Positions 36,622 to 47,200 of a DNA stretch of 64,000 nt are shown in pieces (the stretch's first letter is position 1; every line of letters begins with the position of its first letter). A program made the translations under genes and the position numbers. Where the stretch lies: the NCBI GenBank assembly GCA_018340375.1, contig JAFFJZ010000006.1:12480001-12544000 (forward strand), given 5' to 3'. The DNA is from Gonatopus flavifemur (lineage: Eukaryota > Arthropoda > Insecta > Hymenoptera > Dryinidae). The notes beneath the pieces were generated by a model. That model worked only from the letters and a program-made list of their open reading frames with translations, did no database searches and was not told the origin of the DNA.

Positions 36622-37276
36622 TACATTTCCTTTTGGTAAACGCGGAAACGAAATGTTTAAAAAGTTCGTTGCCATAATCGACACTGAGTATAATACGGAA
36701 ATTTGATCACGATATATCCACTTCTTGCTATCATACTGTGTTCAGGATTGGTTTCTCTCCAAATAGAGCTTCAAATGTTTGTTTCGAATAACAGCATGCT
36801 ATTATCGTATCAAATAGCATACGATACAGTATTTCTGTTAGACGCTCTTGAAGCCTTCCACGATGTTTAAGAGCCATTACAAAACGGACCAAATTTTGCT
36901 AGGTAGTTTTTAAACAACTAAGCAATGATCATAAATTTCGAATATACAATTATGCAATCAAGTACACTGCTGGAATTACGCTCTAAATATAAATCCAAAG
37001 CCCAAAACATATTCCTAAACATGAAAAAACAAGTTTATGAGAATTATTAACATTCGCTGGTTAATATGTTTATAATCGTTTGTATGATTTTGAGGAATTA
37101 TTTACGACTCCATCACGGCAGATTTAAAATTTGTGTTCATTGCCGAGTTGTTCAGAAAGTAGGTGGCAAAATTTCGCTCATTTCTTCAAGGACTCCATGG
37201 CCCTTAAAGCCTACATCGTTTCTAAGAATCGGAGCGATAAGCTATTTGCGATTTTCAATCATTTGACGATACAGTA
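36622..37276. other. Spacer without recognisable features
   Basis: AT-rich sequence between the mellifera-type mariner and the composite element. No exon or repeat end could be identified. Confidence 0.5.
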
Positions 37277-37286
37277 CCCAGGGTCC

Positions 37287-37592
37287 CCCCACACGGAAAG
37301 ACCGGGTATATTAATATTTACAGAGAATTTATTAACGTTTAGAAAAATCACTGTCAATTTAGGGAAAAACGGGATCCCTGAAAAATATTCGTAGTGAGTC
37401 TATCAAAAATTCGTAGTCAAAATATTACCAGTTGATAGTTTCATTGGTATTTTCTACAGTGAAACTATCAATTGTTAATACATCGACTACGGATTTTTAG
37501 TAGACTCACCAAGAATATTTTTCAGCGATCCTCATTTCCCCTGAATTCACAGTCATCTTTCTAAATAATAATAGACCCGATCTTTCCGCGCA
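37287..37592. mobile_element. Palindromic MITE inserted next to the CAGGGTCCCCCCA end
   Basis: CACGGAAAGACCGGGT pairs with ACCCGATCTTTCCGCG. The inner arms also pair (CTGAAAAATATTC with GAATATTTTTCAG, and GTAGTGAGTCTA with TAGACTCACC). It separates CAGGGTCCCCCCA from the AGTCAGGG motif, which are nearly adjacent at the other end of the composite, so it is a later insertion. Confidence 0.75.
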
Positions 37593-37754
37593 GACATTAA
37601 AAGTCAGGGAAAGTCAGTGATAGTCAGGGAACGTTTTCAAAATGCCCCATCAGTCGGGGAAATCCATTCAAATTTATAAAAAGTTCGGGAAACTTGAAAC
37701 ACTTGATTTCAGCAGAAAATTTTCAAGGAGTAATGTCCAATTGTGGATTTTTTA

Positions 37755-38050
37755 CCCAGCCAGCACAAATAATGTATTTGAATTCATGAAGAATTCTATG
37801 AGAATTCATAAAGGATTCCCAAAGACCTTTTGAATAGTCTCCGTTGTGCAATCAATAATGAATTCAATAAGAATTCTATGAGTTCAAGATGAAAACGTAT
37901 TAAATGCCCGCAGAATTCATTATAAAATCTTGATACCAATTCTTTCTGAACATTGAGTTGTTCATTAAGAGTTCGTTAAGAATTCAAAATATGTGTTCAT
38001 AATAAATGCATACTCAGGAGCATAACGGGAACTCTTGTGCTGTTTGGGTG
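37755..38050. mobile_element. TA-flanked MITE with CCCAGCCAGCACAA-like ends
   Basis: The left end CCCAGCCAGCACAA and the right end TTGTGCTGTTTGGGTG are imperfect inverted repeats beside TA. The interior is a series of GAATTCATNAAGAATTC-like units. Relatives with CCCAGATAGCA or CCCACATAGCACAA starts lie near 4698 and 42482. Confidence 0.6.
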
Positions 38051-38142
38051 TAGAATACATTTTTTCATTCGCACCTGGATAAGCTTAACAGCTTTTCACT
38101 TGATTTATAAATCTTAGAGGTGTGATAAAAAAATATTGATTA

Positions 38143-39429
38143 CCAGGTGTGTAAGTATGAAACCGGAATTTTTGTACAGAAAAAACACTTTTATTGTAAT
38201 GATATGATACAAAGTAACTTATTCAAAGTATTGTCCGTCGCTATCTATACATTTTTTCCATCTTTCTGGCAATTTGTGGATTCCGCGCCAAAAGAACTGT
38301 TGCTCTTTTGAGGCAAACCAGTCATCGAGCCATTTTCGTACATCTTCGTAAGAAGTAAAGCGCTGCTCAGCAAGTGAATGTCCCATCGATGCAAACAAGT
38401 AGTAATCGGATGGGGCAAGGTCCGGTGAGTGAGGCGCGTGCTGAAGAATCTCCCAACGGAACGACTCTATCGTTTCCTGGACCTGTTTTGCTTTGTGTGC
38501 TGGTGCATTGTCATGCAGCGAAATCACCTTGTGTGGTCTTTGTTGGTATACTGGTCGTTTTTCACGCAAAACTCGATCCAAATCGATCATTTGTTGTCGG
38601 TAGCGTTGAGCATTGACAGTTTCCCCAGGTTTCAGCAGCTCGTAGTAGATTACGCCCTTCTGATCCCACCAAACACACAGCATTGTCCTTCGTCCGTAGC
38701 GGTTTGGTCTTGCCGTCGATGTTGATGGTTCACCCGGAGTAACCCATGACTTTTTGCGCTTAAGATTCTCGAAATATATCCACTTCTCATCGCCAGTCAC
38801 AATTCGATGGAGAAATGACTTTCTTTGGAACCTGGCGAGCAGCATTTCGCATGATGTCTTGCGGTTTTCCTGGTGTCTTTCGTTGAGTTCAGGTGGAAAC
38901 CATTTCCCCACCTTTTGTATCTTTCTTATGGCTTTCAACCGAAGGGAGATGGCTTCTCGGGTCACCTTTAACCGATCCGCCAGTTGTTGTCGTGTTTGAG
39001 CGTCGTCTTCGTCCAACAAGGCTTGCAGGTCAGCGTCTTCAAACTTTTTCGGTGGTCTTCCACGTTCTTTGTTCCTGACGTCAAAATCGCCGCTTTTGAA
39101 CCGTTTGAACCACTCGAAACACTGTGTTTTACCGAGAGCATGCTCATCAAACGCCTCCACAGGCATTCGATGCGATTCGGCTGCGGTTTTCTTCAGATGA
39201 AAACAGAAAAGTAGTGCTGTCCGCAAATCGTAATTTGTTCGCACAAAACTCGACATGTTTATCTCTAATATCTCTAATGCTACTGAATGAAATTCGTGTT
39301 ATTGTGAGTTGGAAATCTTCGTCGGATATCAATACAATAACAAGACACCGCTGACGTGATGTGTCGGTAACTGCATCGACATCTAGCGCCACCTATGGGC
39401 AAATTCCGGTTTCGTACTTACACACCTGG
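38143..39429 (-). mobile_element. Full-length mauritiana-subfamily mariner
   Basis: The inverted ends are CCAGGTGTGTAAGTATGAAA and TTTCGTACTTACACACCTGG. TA stands at 38141-38142 and 39430-39431. Its 1,287 bp matches the length of the Drosophila Mos1 element. The transposase reads on the minus strand and is open over its full length. A second copy with nearly the same ends and body lies at 55316-56585. Confidence 0.96.
38219..39256 (-). CDS. Mariner transposase, mauritiana subfamily (Mos1-like), intact frame
   Basis: 345 residues, the same length as Mos1 transposase. It is the enzyme that cuts the element at its inverted ends and inserts it at TA. The N-terminus MSSFV, the HTH region with FHLKKTAAESHRM and CFEWFKRFKSGDFDV, TGDEKWI, HDNAPAHK and SPDLAPSDYYLF, and the end LPERWKKCIDSDGQYFE are all present. 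The last two Asp residues are separated by 34 residues (DD34D). Two conserved motifs deviate: the linker normally WVPHEL is WFPPEL, and the Tyr of YSPDLAP is His. The frame is therefore open but activity is doubtful. There is no intron. Confidence 0.95.
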   Translation of the reverse strand: MSSFVRTNYDLRTALLFCFHLKKTAAESHRMPVEAFDEHALGKTQCFEWFKRFKSGDFDVRNKERGRPPKKFEDADLQALLDEDDAQTRQQLADRLKVTREAISLRLKAIRKIQKVGKWFPPELNERHQENRKTSCEMLLARFQRKSFLHRIVTGDEKWIYFENLKRKKSWVTPGEPSTSTARPNRYGRRTMLCVWWDQKGVIYYELLKPGETVNAQRYRQQMIDLDRVLREKRPVYQQRPHKVISLHDNAPAHKAKQVQETIESFRWEILQHAPHSPDLAPSDYYLFASMGHSLAEQRFTSYEDVRKWLDDWFASKEQQFFWRGIHKLPERWKKCIDSDGQYFE

Positions 39430-39580
39430 TAGGGGGGGGGAAGGGATATGGTCTTGAAATTTTCTTCTTTGTTTTTTTTATGAATGCACAACATCTCAAG
39501 AATGTCGTGTCAAATTTTTAGAGCGATTTCACGCGAAACTAACGCAACTATGAAATTTTAACCACACTGAGAGAAAAAAG

Positions 39581-39779
39581 CGTAAAAATCACAATCTTTA
39601 TTAACAGATTGAAGACATCGCGGGCAATAGAAGATAATCGCTCAACATTAGTTCAGTACATTACAATTCAAATAGTTATTTTTTTTATTGAAATGAAAAT
39701 CTATTAAACTGATGTTGAGCGATAATCTTCTATTGTCCGCGATGTCTTCAATGTGTTAATAAACATTCCGATTTTCATG
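39581..39779. mobile_element. Palindromic MITE
   Basis: AAGACATCGCGGGCAATAGA + AGATAATCGCTCAACAT pairs with ATGTTGAGCGATAATCTTCT + ATTGTCCGCGATGTCTT. The arms are about 75 bp with few mismatches. A CACTGAGAGAAAAAAG sequence stands just before it at 39565. The matching right end is not clear, so I did not place it firmly in the CACTG family. Confidence 0.7.
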
Positions 39780-40646
39780 TGAGAAACTTTAAAGCGATTC
39801 CCCCACACTTCACGTTTTCAAAGTCAGGGATCTCTGTAGTTTTGAATCTATCGCACCGATCCTTTTGAAATTTGGTACACACTTTTGCTACATAATTCAT
39901 GAGGTAATAATGTCGAGTTTTTTCGAAGTTTGTTGTTATTTTTTGTTTTACAGTAACAAATATGCCGATTTTTTTAAGCGAAAATCACGTTTATTGACTT
40001 TCCAGTGTCACCAAAAATCGAAAAATCAATTAAAAACAAAAAAAAAAAACTCGACGTTGTTACCTGGGGAAACTCATACACTGATAGAATCACTTTGGTT
40101 TTTCTCTTTCAGATTATTGAGTCATGAGTTATAGCGATCACCGCCATACAATTTTTTTTATACGTTTAGGCAGATTTGCTGCTAATGGCTGAGTTTTTAA
40201 TATTTTGTACTCAAATTTTCACAAAATATTCCTGAAAAGTTGTTTTATAATACTGTGATATTTGTATTCGATAAGAATCAACAGTATCTTATAAATGAAT
40301 GTTTGAAAAAGTGTCTTTTTAATTCTTTTCTTGACTGAAACTGTTTGAATAATCGTTCAAATGAATGTGGATGATCGTAAGTGGATAATTAGATTTGGTA
40401 TAATTCATAAAACGATTTATTTTATTCAAATGTCAATAGAAGTTCAAGACAGTTTATCAATAAGAAAAAATTGGATTTGATATATATATTTTTTTTCATG
40501 TATATTTTGTGTGTCAATATTAATATCCACATAATACAAAACCTCGGGTTATATTTAACGATAAAAGATTCAATAAACTCCAGTAATACCGAACTGTCAA
40601 AGAGTTTTAATATTCTAAGATAGCGTTTTGTATTCTTGAATGTCTG

Positions 40647-41927
40647 CACTGAGAAAAAAAAGTCATCACATCAAAGAAATACATTTTTTTGAATCTGGCC
40701 CTCATTGAACTGAATACATGTCCTCTCAAACAATGATGATTCAATAGCAATAATGAATTCTTTCGTTAAATGAAAGATATTATTTTATTGAATTCAGTTT
40801 CCTCCAATCCAAGAAACATTTTATTGACACAAAGATTAATTCTTTGGATTAGTCAGACCGCGAAGTGCAAGGCACGATTCTAATTTCATTCAAAAACGAT
40901 TGAAAATTCAATAACTTATTTCTTCAATTTTATTACGTCACGTTTTGTAGGAAAAGCTCGAATTTTCAATTCAAGGTGTACAAATTTGTTAATAACAACG
41001 TTTTCGAATCAATACTATACTGCTTGGAATGAAAGTAATATTTGGTAAGCATGATTTTGTATTTCTTCAAATCCACAGAATGATTTTTATATTCAAATGA
41101 TTTCATTCATCGATATGAAAGTATGTGCAATTGATTCTAAAGAAAATTCAGTAAGATAAAGAAATGGATTTTCGAAATCACGTTACGTTTTAGTTACTTA
41201 GACGACTTTCGGTTGGTTCTTGCAAGGTGTAGTCACTTTCTCACAAGTTCTCTTTCGACAGTATGGTTTGTATATCAAGAATTAATCATCCTGTCTTTTT
41301 AGTAAGTATTACTTCATCCAATAAATATTTCTTTCAGATTATGGCATTGAATTACAGGTCCCGCATGGAGTGATAGGCACTATTCGCCTAACAGACGGCA
41401 TGACTGAACGATCAATGAAGTGTCATTTGATCCAAAGTGCTCAGAATTCCCGGTTATCAACAGATTAAAGGAACACCAGAGTGGACTATGAAAGCTTTAA
41501 AAGTGTGATAATTTTTTTTTACAGAAAAAATCTGATATTGTGCTCAATGACTTCTGACACATCATTTATTGAATCAGGATGGAATTCACGAAGTCAAAAA
41601 AGAACATCTTGAAGTTGATGATTTATTTCGATGGATTGAAAATTTTCCTAATTGATTCAAAAACTTTCTTTTTTGAATGTTTGAGTGGTTTCATTCCTCC
41701 GAAGAAATAATTAATTGAATCAGAGTAGGTTTATTTTCACTGAAGAAAGGGTATTTGATTCAAAGAAATGTTTCTTCAGGCTCAAGAATTTCAGATTTGA
41801 ATACATTGTTTGCATGAATACTCAGATTGATAAGTCCCATGAAATGATTTCATTGTCACTATTGGATGAATTCATTTCCTTGGCCGGAAGAAATATTCAT
41901 TACGGTCATGACTTTTTTCTCTCAGTG
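40647..41927. mobile_element. CACTG-family element, long copy (1.28 kb)
   Basis: The ends CACTGAGAAAAAAAAGTCAT and ATGACTTTTTTCTCTCAGTG are inverted repeats. TG is duplicated at 40645-40646 and 41928-41929. No transposase is visible. On the plus strand at 41338-41466 a TTTCTTTCAG acceptor opens a frame of about 43 codons containing YGIELQVPHGVIGTIRLTDG and ending in a stop. It has a codon texture unlike the rest and may be a captured exon piece or chance. Confidence 0.6.
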
Positions 41928-42020
41928 TGGGAACATTGAACTCTTTCAGAGTTGTTCATGAATTCATCAGTTCGAAAAGAGTTCTTGAGGAATTCTGTGT
42001 TTATTCTTGACAAAGGATTT

Positions 42021-42209
42021 CCTAGGGAAAAAGTTTCATAGAACTTCATGTCAAGATTTGGCTCTATGCAAACTTTATAAAATTTCTATAGAACTTCGAC
42101 AAATAATTTTTTTCTCCATGACTTTCTATGGATTTTTCTATAGAAATTTCATACAGTTTGCATAGAGTCAAATCTTGATATGAGATTCTATAAAATTCTT
42201 TCACTAGGG
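42021..42209. repeat. Inverted repeat, likely MITE
   Basis: CCTAGGGAAAAAGTTTCATA...GTCAAGATTTGGCTCTATGC pairs with GCATAGAGTCAAATCTTGAT...AAAATTCTTTCACTAGG. The centre also contains TTTCTATAGAA-type palindromes. Confidence 0.65.
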
Positions 42210-42486
42210 CTCTGCGTGCGCTATCTGGGTAGTACTTTTTTGAGAGCCAGGGAAAATTTTGATTTTGAGAGTCAGTAAAAGTCAGAAAAAGTCAGAGAAA
42301 ATGACTTTTCAAATTTTGGGGGGACCCTGAGTATCTCTACATTCGTTATGTCTCTGTTCAAAATCTCTGTGATGGTTTTTCATAGTGTTTAATGTTAATT
42401 TAATTCTAGTGTTGACTTCATAATTTTGAAATGCTAAACGAAAAAACCAAAACAATGTCTTTGAGTGAAAGCAGGGCATAACCCAC

Positions 42487-42585
42487 ATAGCACAAATGTC
42501 TCAGTAATATCTCCAGAATATTCTGGAGACATTGTGATATTGTCAGAATATTCTGGAGATATTACTGAGACATTTATGCTATATA
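42487..42585. mobile_element. Perfect-looking palindromic MITE
   Basis: ATAGCACAAATGTCTCAGTA + ATATCTCCAGAATATTCTG pairs with CAGAATATTCTGGAGATATT + ACTGAGACATTTATGCTAT. The near-perfect arms suggest a recent insertion. Confidence 0.75.
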
Positions 42586-43189
42586 GGAATGTAAGGAAAT
42601 TCAAGAACTAACCGAAACGGTGGACACTCAATTTCTAAAAAAAAGGTACTGTATCGTCTTTATGAATTGATAAAACGGTATAAGATAATTAATAAATTTA
42701 ATATCTATTTATGCAGTCAATAAATGATATATCCCTCGATATGATGTGAAAGGCTTATTTTGTAACAGGGCAGTATTGGATACTCGATTTGAAAAAATAA
42801 AAATAAAAAGGAAAACATTCAACTGAAAATTGGGTAATTTTTCAAGAACTAAACGTTTGTACGTTTTAGAACTGATCATTTTCTTTTAGAACTAACTTTT
42901 TGGTAAGAACTGATCTTTATATTATGCCCTGAGTGAAAGAGTTAAAAATGTGGCAAGGCACAAATCTATAAAATTTCGAAATAAAAAATTCTGTTTTTAG
43001 AGTGGCCTCCAGAGTGGTTTACCCCCTCAAGTGCTGTTTGTTTTATTTTTTATTATTAAAAGTATCGATTTTTTCTCTTTCAACAATCAAAAACAGCATC
43101 CCTTATTCACCACTTTAATATTCCCAAAATATTAATTACATCATACGATTTTGGCGTAGAATATTTTTTGTAATTTTTTTTCGTTGCAG

Positions 43190-43308
43190 TGAATCTAGAG
43201 TTGACAAATTTTTCGCCAAATACAACAAAACTTGACAATGAGGTGCGTGGAATTGATGTCAATGCAATAGAAGAAAGGATAAACGTCATTCCGTGCAGTG
43301 ATTCATGA
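43190..43308 (+). CDS. Possible terminal exon of an unidentified plus-strand gene
   Basis: A strong acceptor (a long T-rich tract then TTGCAG) is followed by a frame of 38 complete codons ending in TGA. It needs one base from an upstream exon. The peptide includes NLELTNFSPNTTKLDNEV and IDVNAIEERINVIPCSDS. Its residue mix is more protein-like than most random frames here, but I recognise no family and no upstream exon. It lies downstream of the convergent elongase gene. It may be chance. Confidence 0.22.
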
Positions 43309-43957
43309 TTCTCAATTGTATAAAGTTACAGGCAAATTTCTGCTTTAAATTTTGAATAATGCATATATCATTGACTCGACTGTGTGTCACACATTATTTC
43401 ACCGAGTAGATTTGCAAGTTAAGTTCTTATTGCGTTCGTTATGCGAAGGCCGAAGCGAGACAATTTCTTTACCTACTCAATGGATGAATCTAAAGTTCAA
43501 CTGCTTTGCCTATTAGAATCAGATGCTTATGAATTTTTTATCAAACATTCACAACTCCACGCGTCTCCCAGAAGATCATGATCAATGACACAATGATTCT
43601 CCTCCACTCTTTAAATTCTTTTTTTTTTCCAACAATTTCCTACATTTTTAGAAACTCCTCTGAAAAATACCGTTAAACTTGGAAATCATTGAAAAATTCT
43701 AAGAACCTCTTGTATTTCAAAATTTTGCTTTCGGGGAGGAACAAAGATTCGTTTCAAAGATTTGTTTTTCATTCGAAAGATTAGCGTCATAATACACACG
43801 TAAGCAAATTTCAATACCTATGATCGCGTAATTCATGTAAATTTCATTTTTTTCCTCATCATTCGCATCACACATAAACTTTTTTCAACCGAAAAGATTC
43901 GACATTGAAACGATATTCATTCGATTTGATTGAGTATTTAATTATTTTTATGATTGT

Positions 43958-43963
43958 TTTATT
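43958..43963 (-). terminator. Candidate poly(A) signal of the elongase gene
   Basis: TTTATT on the plus strand reads AATAAA on the minus strand, about 290 bases after the elongase stop codon. Confidence 0.4.
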
Positions 43964-44254
43964 AGGTGAAATTAAATAAATATTTCTTAGGCGTTATTGG
44001 AATAATAGAAGAGCATTCTTCTGTTCTGAAGATATTCTTCTCTCGGGATTGAATGATTACTGTCCATGATACATAACATAGCCCAAAACATCTTGAAAAT
44101 ATTGTCAACGTTGACCGACGACGAGATCTTTCTAGATGTCCACAACCCCTGCGTCAATAGCAATTTGATTCACAGTGACGAACGCGTCGATGGAAACTGA
44201 TTCGATTTTACAGTTTCATCCTTGTATCACATATCTGTTATTCGTCTCCTCTTT

Positions 44255-47200
44255 TCATTTCGTTTTGCTCTTCTGTTTCTTGTAACTCTGTTGATAAAAG
44301 TTATAGAACAGGCCAAAATTCATCAAGAGGTTAGCCAACATCACGTAAGCTGGAAGTTTCGGTACTGGACAATTGGGTGATAAGCCCTGAAGAATATATA
44401 CAATCAGAATCCAAAATTGTACCTGCGGGAGAGAAGGAGTGCATTAAAGATGAATTATCTTCACGAGTTCTTAGCTCTGGTGAGAAAGACTCCTTAAATT
44501 CTATTAGAAAAAGAAAGTGCTTTCATCAGTTCCACCTTATTTCCTGTTAATATTTTTGGAATCTAACATAGTTGAAATTCAATACACTGAAAAAAATATT
44601 TCTTCCCACCAAATAAATAAGTAGTTTATTTGTCCTCTCTCCATAAAATATTTCTTAGGATTGATGAAATATTTAATCGAATCAAATGATGGAATGCTTG
44701 TCCCAAATAAATTGGTCTTCTGAATAAATAATTCATTCGCCACGAGTAATCAGTTTTTGCATCTAATTGAATGTTTAATTTCTACAAATAAATATTTTAT
44801 GGAGAGGGGACAAACATTTTTTCCAGTGTAGGAAAATATGTGGCAGATAATTAAAGCCCTAAAATAAAAATCAATCATGAATAGATTGAAAGGGAAATGC
44901 ATTTGAATCTCATCACATTCCAGCTTAAATAACTTTTTCACTTTATTTTGAATCAAGTCAATAGCCACTTGGAATCGATTTTCAAATATCTCGTGTCGAA
45001 ATGAAGGTTTACTTTCGCAGTTCAACACTGCGATAAAAACCCATCGTTCAGAATTAATACATCAGTATCTCTATTCAGGCTCTTTATAATTCTGAAATCA
45101 ATGTAATCAATGGGAGAAAGTGTCGGTTACCTATGTGGAAATGGAAACACGGCTCGCTACTGGCTCAGTACTGGTGCCAGAGTTGCCAGTACTGGCAAAT
45201 CCAAATTCACCAGTACAGGGCCAGTTGAACCGACGGGACTGGCAAGTAGTCAAAATGATAACATCATTTTACGTAAGGGCCAGTATGATATTCACAACTG
45301 TATCAGTACTGGCGTTATATATGAGCCTGCCATGGCCAGAAGGCCCAGTTGTTTTGCCAGTACTGGGTATAGGATTATGCCCGTTCTAGCCCGGTTATGT
45401 GCCATGTGAAATGGGAACATGGGTCAGTACTGGCCCATTGCTGTTGTCAAAGTTGCCAATACTGGCAAATCTAAACTTACCAGTACAGGGCCAGTTGAAT
45501 CGACGATACTGGCAATTAATCAAAATGATAACATCATTTTACATAAGGGCGAGTAGAACATTTACAACAGCTTACAACAGCGTCGGCATCGATTTTTAAT
45601 GTGAGCCAACTATGGCGGAACTCTGACATGACAACAGAACCAATTGTTCTGCCATACCTGGATGAGAAGTGGTAGAGAGTCAAAATAATACATCCTATGT
45701 AGGAATTCAGACCCGACCCAGTACTGGCACAGTGTTGGTAATTAGAGATCTCCAGAGTTATATTTCAAGTAAAAAAAACAAAAATACATTGAATTTGAAT
45801 TTTCAAAACTTTGTGAATCTATTTTTCTCATCCCCGTTATCTGAGAAAGACGCTTTGGAAGTGGTTTCATGAAAATTCACTGGGCAAGGATTGAACCCGG
45901 GACCTGCGAGTGAGAAACAGAGTCTTAATTCTTAAATAAACTCAAATTCCCATTTATTGTACTAATTCCCTTGAAGTCACACAATTTACCATAGACTCCG
46001 TAGTGAAACAAGATTCTATCAATACTGGCTCATTGTTCTCTATCAAACGTATTGAATGATCATACCAACTCTGTCTTGATACTGGCGCGACTCCGGCTCA
46101 CTACAAAAATCAAGTTGCCAAGATCGTGATTTTAATGTCAATCGACTACCGATTTCGTAGTCAACCAGAGTCCCACCGATACTGGTACCATGTCGTCTAT
46201 CGAACATATTGAATCATAATACCAACTGTGGCTCAATGCTGGCGCGACTCCGGCTGACTACAACAGACGAGTTGCCAAGATCATAATTTCAACATCAATC
46301 GACTATCGATTTTGTAGTCAGCCAGAGTCATATCATTACTGGTACATTGCCGTCTAACACACATATAGTATGATAATACCAACTCTGGGTCAGTATCGGC
46401 GTGACTCCGGCTTACTACAATAGCGAAGTTGCCAAGATGGTGATTTTAACGTCAGTTCATTACCGATTTTGTAATCAGTTAGAGTCATATCATCACTGGC
46501 ACATTGCCGTGTGTTGTACATATGGAATGATAATACCGACTCTGGCTGAATACTGGCGCGGTACCGTTTCTCTACATCCTGGGTATTGTCCAGACAGTAT
46601 TCATTCGATACTGACCTTATACCGTCTGTCCACGCGAGCCAATACCGTCTGAAATCTTGTGAATGTTCGGTGACAGTTGAAAAACGGTAATGATTCTGAA
46701 CAGGCACAGTTGTTTTTGCCGAACTTTGGCAAATACAACCTCGCCAGTACCGCGCCATTTGTCAACTCTGGCTATTTCCACATGGGTACTTTCATCCTTG
46801 TCTAAGGTACTGTTACTCTTGAAAATAATTAGAATTCTTCATGATGCTCGTATCCTTAATAAAGTTAGTCCTACGGAAACGGATGAAAACAAACAAAAAC
46901 TTATTCCGCGGTTCACGAGATGGCACTTTTGACGATTCACGAGTCCACATGAGAATCATGAATTCGAGAATTATAAAAGCATTTGGATTACTATCGGTCA
47001 CTCAATTTTAAACGATGAGTTCTTATCACAGTTCTGAGCTGCACAATTGGACCTATGTTATCATTGGATACACATTCTATTTCTATTTCCATAGGAATCG
47101 TTGAGCATTAAATCAGCATTAGCGTTTCTTGGAATGGACGATTCATTACGAACTACTCAGAATTTGTATTTCATAGAGAAAGGTTGAATGATGAAATAAC

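Larger units (their letters stand above)
37277..42331. mobile_element. Possible 5-kb composite element with CAGGGTCCCCCCA ends
   Basis: The left end CCCAGGGTCCCCCCA and the right end TGGGGGGACCCTGAG are inverted repeats, with TA outside both. Just inside both ends is a shared AGTCAGGGAAAGTCAG-like motif (37600-37640, and inverted at 42255-42300). Inside are a palindrome, a mariner and other miniature elements. This may be one old element filled by later insertions, or two separate short copies in opposite orientation; I cannot decide. No transposase of its own was seen. Confidence 0.45.
45130..46786. mobile_element. 1.66-kb TA-flanked element with internal tandem arrays, in elongase intron 3
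   Basis: The left end CCTATGTGGAAATGG and the right end CTATTTCCACATGGG are inverted repeats. TA lies outside both (45128-45129 and 46787-46788). Inside are a duplicated 270-bp unit rich in GCCAGTACTGGC-like palindromes and a four-copy 157-bp array. No transposase is seen. A tRNA-like B-box segment (ATTGAACCCGGGACC, minus sense GGTCCCGGGTTCAAT) lies at about 45890. The element's boundaries are an inference from its ends. Confidence 0.65.

Noticed and set aside
38374..39392. Frames overlapping the mariner on the other strand and in other phases
   Set aside because: Shadows of the transposase reading frame.
45110..45599. Three plus-strand frames of 66-99 codons with apparent repeats
   Set aside because: They read through the tandem GCCAGTACTGGC-rich units of a transposon; the composition follows the DNA repeat.
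45880..45930. tRNA-like stretch (minus sense GGTCCCGGGTTCAATCC)
   Set aside because: It looks like a TpsiC arm with B box only; no matching acceptor stem, D arm or anticodon stem could be paired. A tRNA-derived SINE fragment remains possible.
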